Part shown: positions 13,366 through 24,600 of the stretch, in pieces
Position numbering within the stretch: the first letter of the stretch is position 1
How the letters are laid out: the number at the start of each line of letters is the position of its first letter
Assembly (NCBI GenBank): GCA_030386875.1
Contig: CM059577.1
Span: 23,447,038 to 23,511,037, forward strand
DNA: 64,000 nucleotides
Origin: Morinoia aosen
Lineage: Eukaryota; Arthropoda; Malacostraca; Amphipoda; Talitridae
Direction: 5' to 3'
Position numbers and translations under genes: made by a program
Notes under the pieces: generated by a model
What the model saw: only the letters and a program-made list of their open reading frames with translations
Databases searched by the model: none
Told to the model about the DNA's origin: nothing

Positions 13366-14800
13366 ACTCTTGCATCGCCCACTACCATGCCACGTAGCAG
13401 GTCTGCTTCCAAGTCCTCTGTCTACTCTCCGTGTTACGATGCCGCCCGCGTACGTGTTGCTGTGCGACACGCACGAAACTCTGCGTCACGCGCACGCTGC
13501 CTCACGAGGAGCGCGTGTATGCTGCAACGCAGAGGCTCCAGCAAATATTTGTTGAACTACCCGCTCGCCTTGACGGTGTCTCGCCCGCTGTCGTGCTGGT
13601 GCAATGCAGTGTTCGAGTGTACATAAGTACACTCGCCGTGTACGGGTAATGCTGTACTGTGAACTGGAGCACACAGTCTTTGCGTGGTTGCCTCGCTGAC
13701 TGAACTGGACAGTTCACTGGAAATGCCTGGTCATCGACTGAAACCCCGACTGCTGAAGAGAAATTGAACTACACCGCAGTTACTCACTTGTGCTGCTTGC
13801 AGACAAATTGAAGCATTGATTGAATATTACATCAGTGAAGCGAAATAGAGGGGTAATGGTGGTCTATAAAGTTAACCAATTCCATATCGACTTCCCTGCA
13901 GGCTAATGGTACATGCTATCTTGCATCCATTATTTCCCTGCTAATGGATGTGTTCACTAGTATCCATTATTTCTCTGCTAAGAGACGTCATATATCACAA
14001 TGTGTGCCCTTGCAGGTGAGAATGCGTTTTGTGTTACGCATTTGTCTGATTCGTTAATATTCGAGAAAAATCAGACATTCGGTAATGCGAGAAACATTAG
14101 TTTAAAAATTATATAAAGAAAACAGTTAAAATCATATTGTCATGAGACTTGCGTCCTGCCTCCTCATTAATTTACAATAATGAAGAAAACGAACACTCGT
14201 AATGAGGACTTGGCATACCTCCATGAGAACTCAAGAAAACACAAGAAATGACAGGCAAACCCAAAATGCACAAGTTTCGAAAAATACTAAAACAAGGACG
14301 GTACTCACCAACGTGAAGGGAAACCACTTACACAGCGCGTTTTCTGTGCGCTTCTGAATTGATGAGGTGCCTCTCACGCGGACAGGTACAAAACTCGAAA
14401 AGTGGTTGTGGGAAATTTTTATGATTACTTCCGAACATCCTATCAAATATTTACTAGGCGATCATACAATTCGTATATCATAAGGCGTGAGGTACCCACG
14501 ACTACTCCTATTGCCAGACCCTATTACAAGCACATTACCGTAATTCAAAGGAATTACGAATTACACAAGTGCTACCCTACCGCTTTGGCCGGCCAATCAC
14601 TTTTAAGTTAACTACACACCGAACACATAATGAAATAATGCCTAACTATCGTTGCGCACTCCAACAGAACAGAAGATGATCATAACCTCAGCTCACAGGT
14701 TCATTCGCACACGAACAGCTTCAGTTCAAATCCCCTGATTCATGCACAGTTCAGAAAATGTCTTTCGGCGACTGTATGCACCGCTTTGCGTAGATTTCCC
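13366..14800. other. No gene recognised; GC-rich stretch 13366-13660
   Basis: 13366-13660 is CG-rich with several overlapping frames (60-80 codons) but no identifiable domain. It could be a promoter or a noncoding first exon, which I cannot show. The rest is AT-rich and featureless. Confidence 0.4.
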
Positions 14801-14803
14801 TTC

Positions 14804-14957
14804 TCCTGCAAGATAGCAACATTTACCCATTACTTTGATTCTAAAAATTGTGCTCACGTATAAATTCAACATTTAATTCCTCCTGCAAGATAGCAACATT
14901 TACCCATTACTTTGATTCTAAAAATTGTGCTCACGTATACATTCAACATTTAATTCA
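14804..14957 (+). repeat. 77-bp direct tandem duplication
   Basis: Two adjacent copies of a 77-bp segment that starts TCCTGCAAGATAGCAACATT. They are nearly identical (the visible difference is ACGTATAAATT versus ACGTATACATT). This is a recent duplication with no coding context. Confidence 0.93.
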
Positions 14958-17028
14958 ATGGTAAAATTTTTTTTGTTATGTACATCTATTGTTTCCAACA
15001 GCATCTATCATAAAAAAAAAAAACAGTCTCACCCGCCCACGATGGCGAAACTTAATGTTCCATCAAATGACTACCCCGTTCTGATGCGATGCTCTTTACC
15101 CCTCTGCAAAAAAAACAGACGGAGAATTTTTACTCTACTGACTCACAAAAAGGAGAGTTTTTTTTCAATAAGTTCAACTTCCTATATTCGCAAAGTATGT
15201 TTCGACGCACGTTGTATATGTCTTCACGTATTTTCAGAGTATAACATTTTTCAGTATAACTTCATTTCCGACGCACCTTAACGGACGGCTAGCAAAAACT
15301 TACTAACCCCTTTGTTGCCAGTGAGGCATGGCCTGATCTTATGGACTGCCCTCTGGATTTCACAAGTGCACGCCTACACCCCTTCTAATTGGTTAGTCTG
15401 GATCTGGCCTTTTCCCTATTCGCGGTTCTATACTTCGAATTTTCCCTCATATGGTATACTGCTCATTGTATTGGCTATACGTCCTGACGAGAACGTGTTC
15501 GACTCCGCCCTCTCTCAAGGCCTATCGCTGCCCCTTCGAGCAACAAGTGTTGGGTGCCCGCTCATTCTCAGGGACCCAAGGTTCATGTGTAGAGCCATAA
15601 ATAACTGACAACGCTTGCGGTTGCTCTCTAATGACAAGGCCTTTTGACGCAAATTTTTGTTGAAACATGATATGCTTCCCACGACTCCAGCACACAGGAC
15701 CGTTGGGCTCGCCATAAATTTTTGCCGTACGTGGTCACAACACCGACCCTCTGTTCAGGCCTCTAAAGTTATTGATTACAAAATCCTAGCCAAGCCCAGA
15801 CTCAAGTACACCACTCCAAATACACAAACACATCGTTCACACACTACACACTCGATACTCTCAGACACCCAAGCGACTCTTCTGCACTGTTGGAAATGCC
15901 CTACAAAACCACCGAACACGAAAACACGAATCACAACTCAATTTGTCATAAAAAACAATAAAAAAACATTTTGTCATAAAAAACACAATCTCTGAAATAT
16001 TCCATCAATTTCAACGAATCCACAAATCCATAGAATTCCAAAACTCCAAGGAATTCACAAAATCAAATGTTTCCTAACAATATAGTTCTATTCGAACTTC
16101 AATTGAAAATAGAGCTTTTGGTTGACGTTTCTCTCATTCTTCATATCTGGAAAGATACACGAAAACATGGTTAGAGATTATTAAATTTCCTGTAAATTTT
16201 TGGTGAAAAAGAATTATCATTAAAGGATTAGCTTACCTAATACCTGCTTAGCGGTCAACCAAAGAGGTCGTCCTTATGAAGCTTGTGCGTGTCGATTGCA
16301 GTGATTTCCAAGGTTCTGATGTCATTAGAGAATTTCGATATTTTAGCTTAAGATGAGCAGGTTGAAACTTACTACATGGTCGTAAATATTGCTTTTCTAC
16401 GTTTTTACTCCGAAAACGTGCATATTTTCTTAGAAACCGAAAAATGTTTTAATTCGCGTTACGTTTTGATCATTAATTTTCTGTTATGTAAGTAATAAAG
16501 GGCGTGTAATGTGACTGGCCTTACTGTGTATATGTGTGTAACTGGACGGTGTGCCAATCTGTACACCAACACAAACCGTGATGTGAAGCGCCATGTAACG
16601 TTTGGACTTGAAATTCAGTGCAACAAAATCAAGCCACTTTACCTGACAAAATAGTCAGTTGCTATGGAGAATATGATTTGGATAAATATCAAAACGTTAG
16701 ATTTGCTTGTGAACCTTATATGTCCATACTCAGCGAAGGAGTTTCTTTTACTAGCAAATAACTTTACTGTAACGATTTTGAAAAATTCAAAAAACTCGTT
16801 AGAACATTTTGGATACACGACAAACAATGCAAGCATAGGGGTACACACCAAATGTGAGAACGGGCGAGTGAACTAGAGCGTAACCCAAACTCTTGTACTC
16901 AGCACGCTAACGCTGCACATTGCTTACGTTGCTAAACTTGGGCTCAATTATTAGTCAAAAGTGACCTCAATAGCAAGCTGTCGATGAAAGGAAGTTCCGC
17001 GCTCTGTGCATGTCGATGTTGTACGACG
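14958..17028. other. No gene recognised
   Basis: AT-rich sequence. A 98-codon + strand frame at 15312-15608 has no recognisable domain. No splice-supported exons were found. Confidence 0.45.
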
Positions 17029-17030
17029 AA

Positions 17031-17334
17031 AGTGCGACATGGCTGATGTGCGACATGGCTGATGTGCGACATGGCTGCAGTGCGACATGGCTGCTGTGCG
17101 ACATGGCTGCAGTGCGATATGGCTGCAGTGCGATATGGCTGCAGTGCGACATGGCTGCAGTGCGACATGGCTGCAGTGCGACATGGCTGCTGTGCGACAT
17201 GGCTGCAGTGCGACATGGCTGATGTGAGACATGGCTGCAGTACGACATGGCTGCAGTGCGACATGGCTGCAGTGCGACATGGCTGCAGTGCGACATGGCT
17301 GCCGTGCGACATGGCTGCAGTGCGGCATGGCCGT
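17031..17334 (+). repeat. 16-bp tandem array, ~19 copies
   Basis: The unit is CAGTGCGACATGGCTG, with variants TGATGTGCGACATGG, TGCTGTGCGAC and GCGATATGG. Both strands stay open because the unit lacks stops in most phases, giving histidine/cysteine/alanine-rich shadow frames. It is a minisatellite. Confidence 0.95.
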
Positions 17335-18528
17335 TGACGACAGGAAGCTTGATGAAGGGATTAAGCAGAAAGATAATTTCAGAGCTCATGCTTACACAAG
17401 CAAAATATCACCACGTGTTTTCCAAAATGATCATCTTGCTTCAGCACACAATTTTATATAAGTAGTTTTTCGAACCAAGGTAGTACAGTTCAGCGCAGTG
17501 CACTCACGAGTCACGTGACCCAATGTCTCTCTTAAGAGAATAAGAGAGATGTGTCACGGAGGAGAAATTTAAACCTGGCACGAAAGAGAGAGAAACTGCG
17601 AAAGGGAAATGGAAAGGGCGTAGAGGAAGACAAATCGACACAGTAACAGGTGGGGTCGATATGGGGTACAAGGACAACGTATCAAAGATTTGAAATTGTT
17701 ATTCTAAGAATAGCACAAGAGAATACAAGTTACAGAGCCAGCTAAAAAATTTGCCTAAAAGCTTAACTAGACCCCGAATGACTTGTCTGAAGTTAGTGCG
17801 CGCACAGATTGTACTGTTGTTGAGGGTATCAATACTGCAATATTCAGATCAGCGCTGAAGAAAGCAACATAGCGTGCTGTTGGCGTTAAAAAATAACATT
17901 TATGTATCGTTCTGTGAGCTTGAAATTCATGACATCGAGTTGATTAGTTTAACCAACATGTGCATCTCTCGTGACGTTTGAATGGCTTGAAATTTCTAAT
18001 GCCTGTAATGTGCATCACGGCACTTCTTATGGTGGCGCTAAGTATAATGCCATTCAATATCGCTTGATCATAGCATTCCCTCCCATTCTGATATTTTAAC
18101 TTAACTGTATGTGTGCTGTGCCTCAGCAGCAGCACGAAATGTATTGGCCCTCACTTTGTTTCAGCTTCGTGTTTCTATTTTTACTTCGATGCCATTTTTT
18201 TAGCTTGCTCTGTATACTACATTTTTAATTTGCATTCTTAGGATGAACATTTTTTAGTCTATACTGCTGTGTTGTTATCCACAAATATCGGTTACACCTA
18301 TTTCTGTGTGTTGTATTTACCTTTCTCTGGGCACCTTCCACCTTCGCTGTTCCTCTCTTTCCTGAGGAAGTTGGCATTCCTCTTTCATGACTTCCCATCT
18401 CCTGTGAGACTTCAAGTCCACGACGGGTTGTGCTGTAGTTGTGCCTTCCGTACACGTGTTTGCTGCGCGTGTTCATTGTGCGTTTATCAGTGCGAGTATG
18501 ACGTGCGTTGCGCGTGTTGTGCGCGTTT
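17335..18528. other. Upstream flank or 5'-UTR intron of PSPH
   Basis: No coding exon is recognised. The PSPH start codon lies only 5 nt inside its exon, so a noncoding first exon must lie further 5', here or beyond. I cannot place its donor or the promoter. 18300-18520 is pyrimidine- and CG-richer than the rest. Confidence 0.5.
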
Positions 18529-18552
18529 TACTAACCCCCCCGTGGTGTGCAG
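18529..18552 (+). promoter_or_regulatory. Branch point and 3' splice site before PSPH coding exon 1
   Basis: A perfect TACTAAC branch-point motif (18529-18535) is followed by a C-run and GTGGTGTGCAG ending at 18552. The ATG follows 5 nt later. This supports an intron in the 5' UTR. Confidence 0.8.
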
Positions 18553-18694
18553 GCGACATGAGCGCGGCCGAGACGCTCGAGGCTTGGCGCGCTGCGGACG
18601 CCGTCTGCTTCGACGTCGACAGCACCGTCATCACTGACGAGGGCCTCGACCAGCTCGCCAACTTCTGCGGCAAGGGCGACATCATCAGGAAGAT
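18553..18694 (+). CDS. PSPH: PSPH coding exon 1
   Basis: The exon begins after GTGTGCAG with 5 nt of 5' UTR; the ATG at 18558 has context GCGACATGA. It encodes residues 1-45, including the [11 protein letters not shown] nucleophile loop. It ends AGGAAGAT before donor GTGAGCC (phase 2). Readthrough of this donor gives TGA as the next in-frame codon. Confidence 0.96.
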
Positions 18695-21600
18695 GTGAGC
18701 CTTCTTTTGTTTTCTCGTGTCACGAAAATGTGAGCCTTCTTCTTTTTATTTATCGCTCTATGTATCAGGAGGGTATGAGCTTTCTTTAGTTTCTCTTATC
18801 TGGAAAATGTGAGCCTTCTTCACTTTATTCATAGCTTTATGTATCGAGGAGATGTGAGCCTTCATTTCCTCATATACATCGTTATTTATTAGGAAAGTGT
18901 GAACCTTCTCTTCATTTATCTCCTTATTTACCAGTAAGATAGGAGCCGTCTTTGTATATCTCGGTATTCATGGAAAAAAATATCAGCTTCCTTTTCATAT
19001 CAATTTCGTAACCTTTAGGGCTTTCCAGAACACAGGATTTTCATTCGTATCATTTTTTATTGAGTGTAAAATCAACATAAAGAAGTTTCCAAGATGGCAT
19101 CTAGGTTTTCTGATGATCAATCAAGCAAATGGCGGGCAAAGTTGATTGCTTCCTACGATGTAATGTCCAAACCCTCCGCAATAATATCGGGGCATCGATG
19201 ATGCAGGGGCGATATTGAGCGCCCGTCGCTCTCCGTATCATGGATACAGGGCTCAGCTGCGGTCCAGTGTTATTTATTGCGAGTTTCTTCAATTACGATT
19301 GTCTCTTTATTTAACCCTTCATTTATTGGGAAGATGTGAGCCTTCTCGTTTTTGTCCCTTTACAACTCTATCCTAGACGCGGGCAATGTTACTAAATTTA
19401 TTTCCAAACGTCTTCGTAAATTTCAGTTTGACTTTGCTTGTGTTTATTTGCATATATTTAATGCTGATAATCACCATATTCCACGAGCGAGTTTTTCAGT
19501 TTAATTCGTGAATACTCGGCGATTTTTTTTTATTGTGAACTTCCCCTCAGGGGGATACAACTATTGTATCTATGGGAATTAGCGCTCCCAGGGGAAAAAT
19601 GTGAGGGCCCGAGCTGAGAGTTAGGTAGGCCTTCTTTTTGTTGAAATGAAATGTTTTTTGTTATGTTAAGGACCACCTTTTTTCGGTTCACTACTGTCCT
19701 GTTTTTCAGCACCTCTGACTTTCTTCTTCAACTTTTATCTTATTTCATGAACTTCTTTCCCAACTTACTGTTTCTATGCCCTTTCTGCATAGATTCCTCA
19801 TTTTCTTATCTCCATACTAAATGGTGCCTTCCTCCTTCCTCTCTTCGATACGCTCTATTTTTGCAGCGGTTAGGGAGGCTTAAACTAACTTATAATCTAA
19901 CTTATAATCTAATCTAATCTCATTTATTGAGGATAGGGAGACTTAAACTAACTAATAATCTAATCCCTTATCTTCATACTAAATGGTGCCTTCCTCCTTC
20001 GTCTCTTCGGTACGCTCTTTTCATTTTTAGCCGTTAGGGAGGCTTTTAACTAACATCTAATCTAATCTAAAACCTTCATTTATCGTACAAATAGCTTTGA
20101 CGTAATATTTAGATACGCAAAAATTTTTATGAAAGCTTCACTCACAAGAAAAACTTAGAACAGCAACTTTGACATAGAAAATATTACCTCGACGTACTAA
20201 CGCTTTGAATCGCTGCGTGCAGCACGCAGGAGGCGATGCGAGGCTGCGTGGACTTCAGAGAGGCGTTGCGTGCCCGCCTCAGCCTCCTCAGGCCGGACCA
20301 GGATGTCGTCCAGAAATTTATCCGCACTCACCCGCCTCTCCTCACTCCAGGGATAAAGTGAGTGTCTTCTGCACTCCAGGGATAAAGTGTCTTCTGCACT
20401 CCGGGGATAAAGTGAGTGTCTTCTGCACTCCAGGGATAAAGTGAGTGTCTTCTGCACTCCGGGGATAAAGTGAGTGTCTTCTACACTCCGGGGATAAAGT
20501 GAGTGTCTTCTGCACTCCAGGGATAAAGTGAGTGTCTTCTGCACTCCAGGGATAAAGTGAGTGTCTTCTGCACTCCGGGGATAAAGTGAGTGTCTTCTGC
20601 ACTCCAGGGATAAAGTGAGTGTCTTCTGCACTCCAGGGATAAAGTGAGTGTCTTCTGCACTCCAGGGATAAAGTGAGTGTCTTCTGCACTCCGGGGATAA
20701 AGTGAGTGTCTTCTGCACTCCGGGGATAAAGTGAGTGTCTTCTGCACTCCAGGGATAAAGTGAGTGTCTTCTGCACTCCAGGGATAAAGTGAGTGTCTTC
20801 TGCACTCCGGGGATAAAGTGAGTGTCTTCTGCACTCCGGGGATAAAGTGAGTGTCTTCTGCACTCCGGGGATAAAGTGAGTGTCTTCTGCACTTCAGGGA
20901 TAAAGTGAGTGTCTTCTGCACTCCGGGGATAAAATGAGTGTCTTCTGCACTCCGGGGATAAAGTGAGTGTCTTCTGCACTCCGGGGATAAAGTGAGTGTC
21001 TTCTGCACTCCGGGGATAAAGTGAGTGTCTTCTGCACTCCAGGGATAAAGTGAGTGTCTTCTGCACTCCAGGGATAAAGTGAGTGTCTTCTGCACTCCGG
21101 GGATAAAGTGAGTGTCTTCTGCACTCCAGGGATAAAGTGAGTGTCTTCTGCACTCCGGGGATAAAGTGAGTGTCTTCTGCACTCCGGGGATAAAGTGAGT
21201 GTCTTCTGCACTCCGGGGATAAAGTGAGTGTCTTCTGCACTCCGGGGATAAAGTGAGTGTCTTCTGCACTCCGGGGATAAAGTGAGTGTCTTCTGCACTC
21301 CGGGGATAAAGTGAGTGTCTTCTGCACTCCGGGGATAAAGTGAGTGTCTTCTGCACTCCGGGGATAAAGTGAGTGTCTTCTGCACTCCGGGGATAAAGTG
21401 AGTGTCTTCTGCACTCCGGGGATAAAGTGAGTGTCTTCTGCACTCCGGGGATAAAGTGAGTGTCTTCTGCACTCCGGGGATAAAGTGAGTGTCTTCTGCA
21501 ATCCGGGGATAAAGTGAGTGTCTTCTACACACCGGGGATAAAGTGAGTGTCTTCTGCACACCGGGGATAAAGTGAGTGTCTTCTGCACTCCGGGGATAAA

Positions 21601-24600
21601 GTGAGTGTCTTCTGCACACCGGGGATAAAGTGAGTGTCTTCTGCACTCCGGGGATAAAGTGAGTGTCTTCTGCACTCCGGGGATAAAGTGAGTGTCTTCT
21701 GCACTCCGGGGATAAAGTGAGTGTCTTCTGCACTCCATGGATAAAGTGAGTGTCTTCTGCACTCCGGGGATAAAGTGAGTGTCTTCTGCACACCGGGGAT
21801 AAAGTGAGTGTCTTCTGCACTCCAGGGATGAAGTGAGTGTCTTCTGCACTCCGGGGATAAAGTGAGTGTCTTCTGCACTCCGGGGATAAAGTGAGTGTCT
21901 TCTGCACTCCGGGGATAAAGTGAGTGTCTTCTGCACTCCGGGGATAAAGTGAGTGTCTTCTGCACTCCGGGGATAAAGTGAGTGTCTTCTGCACTCCGGG
22001 GATAAAGTGAGTGTCTTCTGCACTCCGGGGATAAAGTGAGTGTCTTCTGCACTCCGGGGATAAAGTGAGTGTCTTCTGCACTCCGGGGATAAAGTGAGTG
22101 TCTTCTGCACTCCGGGGATAAAGTGAGTGTCTTCTGCACTCCGGGGATAAAGTGAGTGTCTTCTGCACTCCGGGGATAAAGTGAGTGTCTTCTGCACTCC
22201 GGGGATAAAGTGAGTGTCTTCTGCACTCCGGGGATAAAGTGAGTGTCTTCTGCACTCCGGGGATAAAGTGAGTGTCTTCCGCACTCCGGGGATAAAGTGA
22301 GTGTCTTCTGCACTCCGGGGATAAAGTGAGTGTCTTCTGCACTCCGGGGATAAAGTGAGTGTCTTCTGCACTCCGGGGATAAAGTGAGTGTCTTCTGCAC
22401 TCCGGGGATAAAGTGAGTGTCTTCTGCACTCCGGGGATAAAGTGAGTGTCTTCTGCACTCCGGGGATAAAGTGAGTGTCTTCTGCACTCCGGGGATAAAG
22501 TGAGTGTCTTCTACACACCGGGGATAAAGTGAGTGTCTTCTGCACACCGGGGATAAAGTGAGTGTCTTCTGCACTCCGGGGATAAAGTGAGTGTCTTCTG
22601 CACTCCGGGGATAAAGTGAGTGTCTTCTGCACTCCGGGGATAAAGTGAGTGTCTTCTGCACTCCAGGGATAAAGTGAGTGTCTTCTGCACTCCGGGGATA
22701 AAGTGAGTGTCTTCTGCACTCCGGGGATAAAGTGAGTGTCTTCTGCACTTCGGGGATAAAGTGAGTGTCTTCTGCACTCCGGGGATAAAGTGAGTGTCTT
22801 CTGCACTCCGGGGATAAAGTGAGTGTCTTCTGCACTCCGGGGATAAAGTGAGTGTCTTCTGCACTCCGGGGATAAAGTGAGTGTCTTCTGCACTCCGGGG
22901 ATAAAGTGAGTGTCTTCTGCACTCCGGGGATAAAGTGAGTGTCTTCTGCACTCCGGGGATAAAGTGAGTGTCTTCTGCACTCCGGGGATAAAGTGAGTGT
23001 CTTCTGCACTCCAGGGATAAAGTGAGTGTCTTCTGCACTCCAGGGATAAAGTGAGTGTCTTCTGCACTCCAGGGATAAAGTGAGTGTCTTCTGCACTCCG
23101 AGGATATAGTGTCTCCAGCATTCCGGTGATATAGTGAGCACTCCAGCACTCCGGTGATATAGTGAGCACTCCAGCACTCCGGAGATAAATATAGTATAGA
23201 AGGTTTCCGACACCTGGGTAGAGTGGGGTATTGTGCTTTGAATTTTTCCCCTATACCCAACGGAGAAAATCGCCAGGCAGCATACATAATAGAGAAAGCC
23301 TTCTACCATCACAGCCAATATAGTATTTTTGATTTGCTATTCGAATCTTATATTTTCTATATACGTTATACATTTTCGTGTTCTCAGTTGAATCGTAAAA
23401 ACATATTTTAGGAGATAACATTACGTTTTATATTTCCGTGACTCCCTCACTTTCCTGCTGGCAGAGAGTTGGTGTCCGAGCTGCAGTCGCGGGAGACGGA
23501 TGTTTACCTCGTGTCCGGAGGCTTCCTGTCCCTCATCGCTCCTGTCGCTGAAAAAATCGGTGTGCCTATCGAGAACATTTACGCGAACAGACTCAAGTTC
23601 TATTTCGATGGTGAGTGCACTTTCGAGTAACATTGTAAGATACACTTGAAAATTAACAAATATATTAGTGTATACATGGTATTTATTTTGTGCTTGAACA
23701 ATTCTTCCGAAATACTTTCAAATGAACTTATATAAGTGTGAATGATAGATTTTCGGACGGTTATTACGAAAACCTCACCAGGCGATTTTAGCGTATTTAA
23801 ATCACTAATTCTCAATTAATGTATATCTTCTGATGCGCAATTATTTTTTGGTAGAATTACTGTTTTCTTTTTAAACTTCGAGTAAACACGAACAAGTTGT
23901 CTCAAACATCTGATTTTAAACTAACCCCATTATATTGAAGACTATGTCAAGCAGTTGATAAGTGTAACCAACAAACACATAAAGATGATGAAAAAATCAA
24001 CAAGGGGACAAATGCATCAACATTGTGACAAAGGCATCGAGTTGACAGAACCACCAATTCGACAGAGACATCAGTCAGTTTAGACACTTGTACCATGCCT
24101 CTCTGAACTCGTAAATACATACAACACACTTCAAACAAGCGCGTCCAACACACAGCGAGCGCTTCACATTCACTACTTTCACTGAATGGATTTTTTATTC
24201 CCAAATTTTTAATTTCTTTTTGGTACCTCCTCGTTTGTGAAATATCCCCTGAAATTCCCCACATTTATTCTGACCCGTTCAATTCTGAGCCGCAAGTTGG
24301 TTCTGAACTACTAATTAACTTTGAAGCACAAGTGAAATTTGCTGCACTAATTTCGAACTCTAAATTGATTTCGAATCGCTAATTAATTTTGAACTGCCTA
24401 ATGATTTTGAGCGGCCAGATAACTCTGAGCAGCCAGATAACTTTGAGCAGCCAGATAACTTTGAGCAGCCAGATAACTTTGAGCAGCCAGATAACTTTGA
24501 GCAGCCAGATAACTTTGAGCAGCCAGATAACTTTGAGCAGCCAGATAACTTTGAGCGGCCAGATAACTTTGAGCGGCCAGATAACTTTGAGCGGCCAGAT

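Noticed and set aside
9816-13412. A 1198-codon - strand frame with repeat GQVLVQVR, and a 500-codon + strand frame with repeat PAPTPALL
   Set aside because: Both follow from a 24-bp repeat unit (a multiple of 3) without stops. There is no unique domain, signal or splice-supported flank, and variants such as CTCTAACC put stops in the + frame.
15312-15608. 98-codon + strand frame with hydrophobic stretches
   Set aside because: No family resemblance, no splice or promoter context, and length within chance for AT-rich DNA.
17031-17334. CRISPR-like regular array
   Set aside because: Units are contiguous with no unique spacers, and the genome is clearly eukaryotic.
20197-23318. Frames of 511-990 codons on the - strand over the 29-bp array
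   Set aside because: All three phases are open because the unit carries no stop on that strand; they run antisense to PSPH exon 2 and are repeat artefacts.
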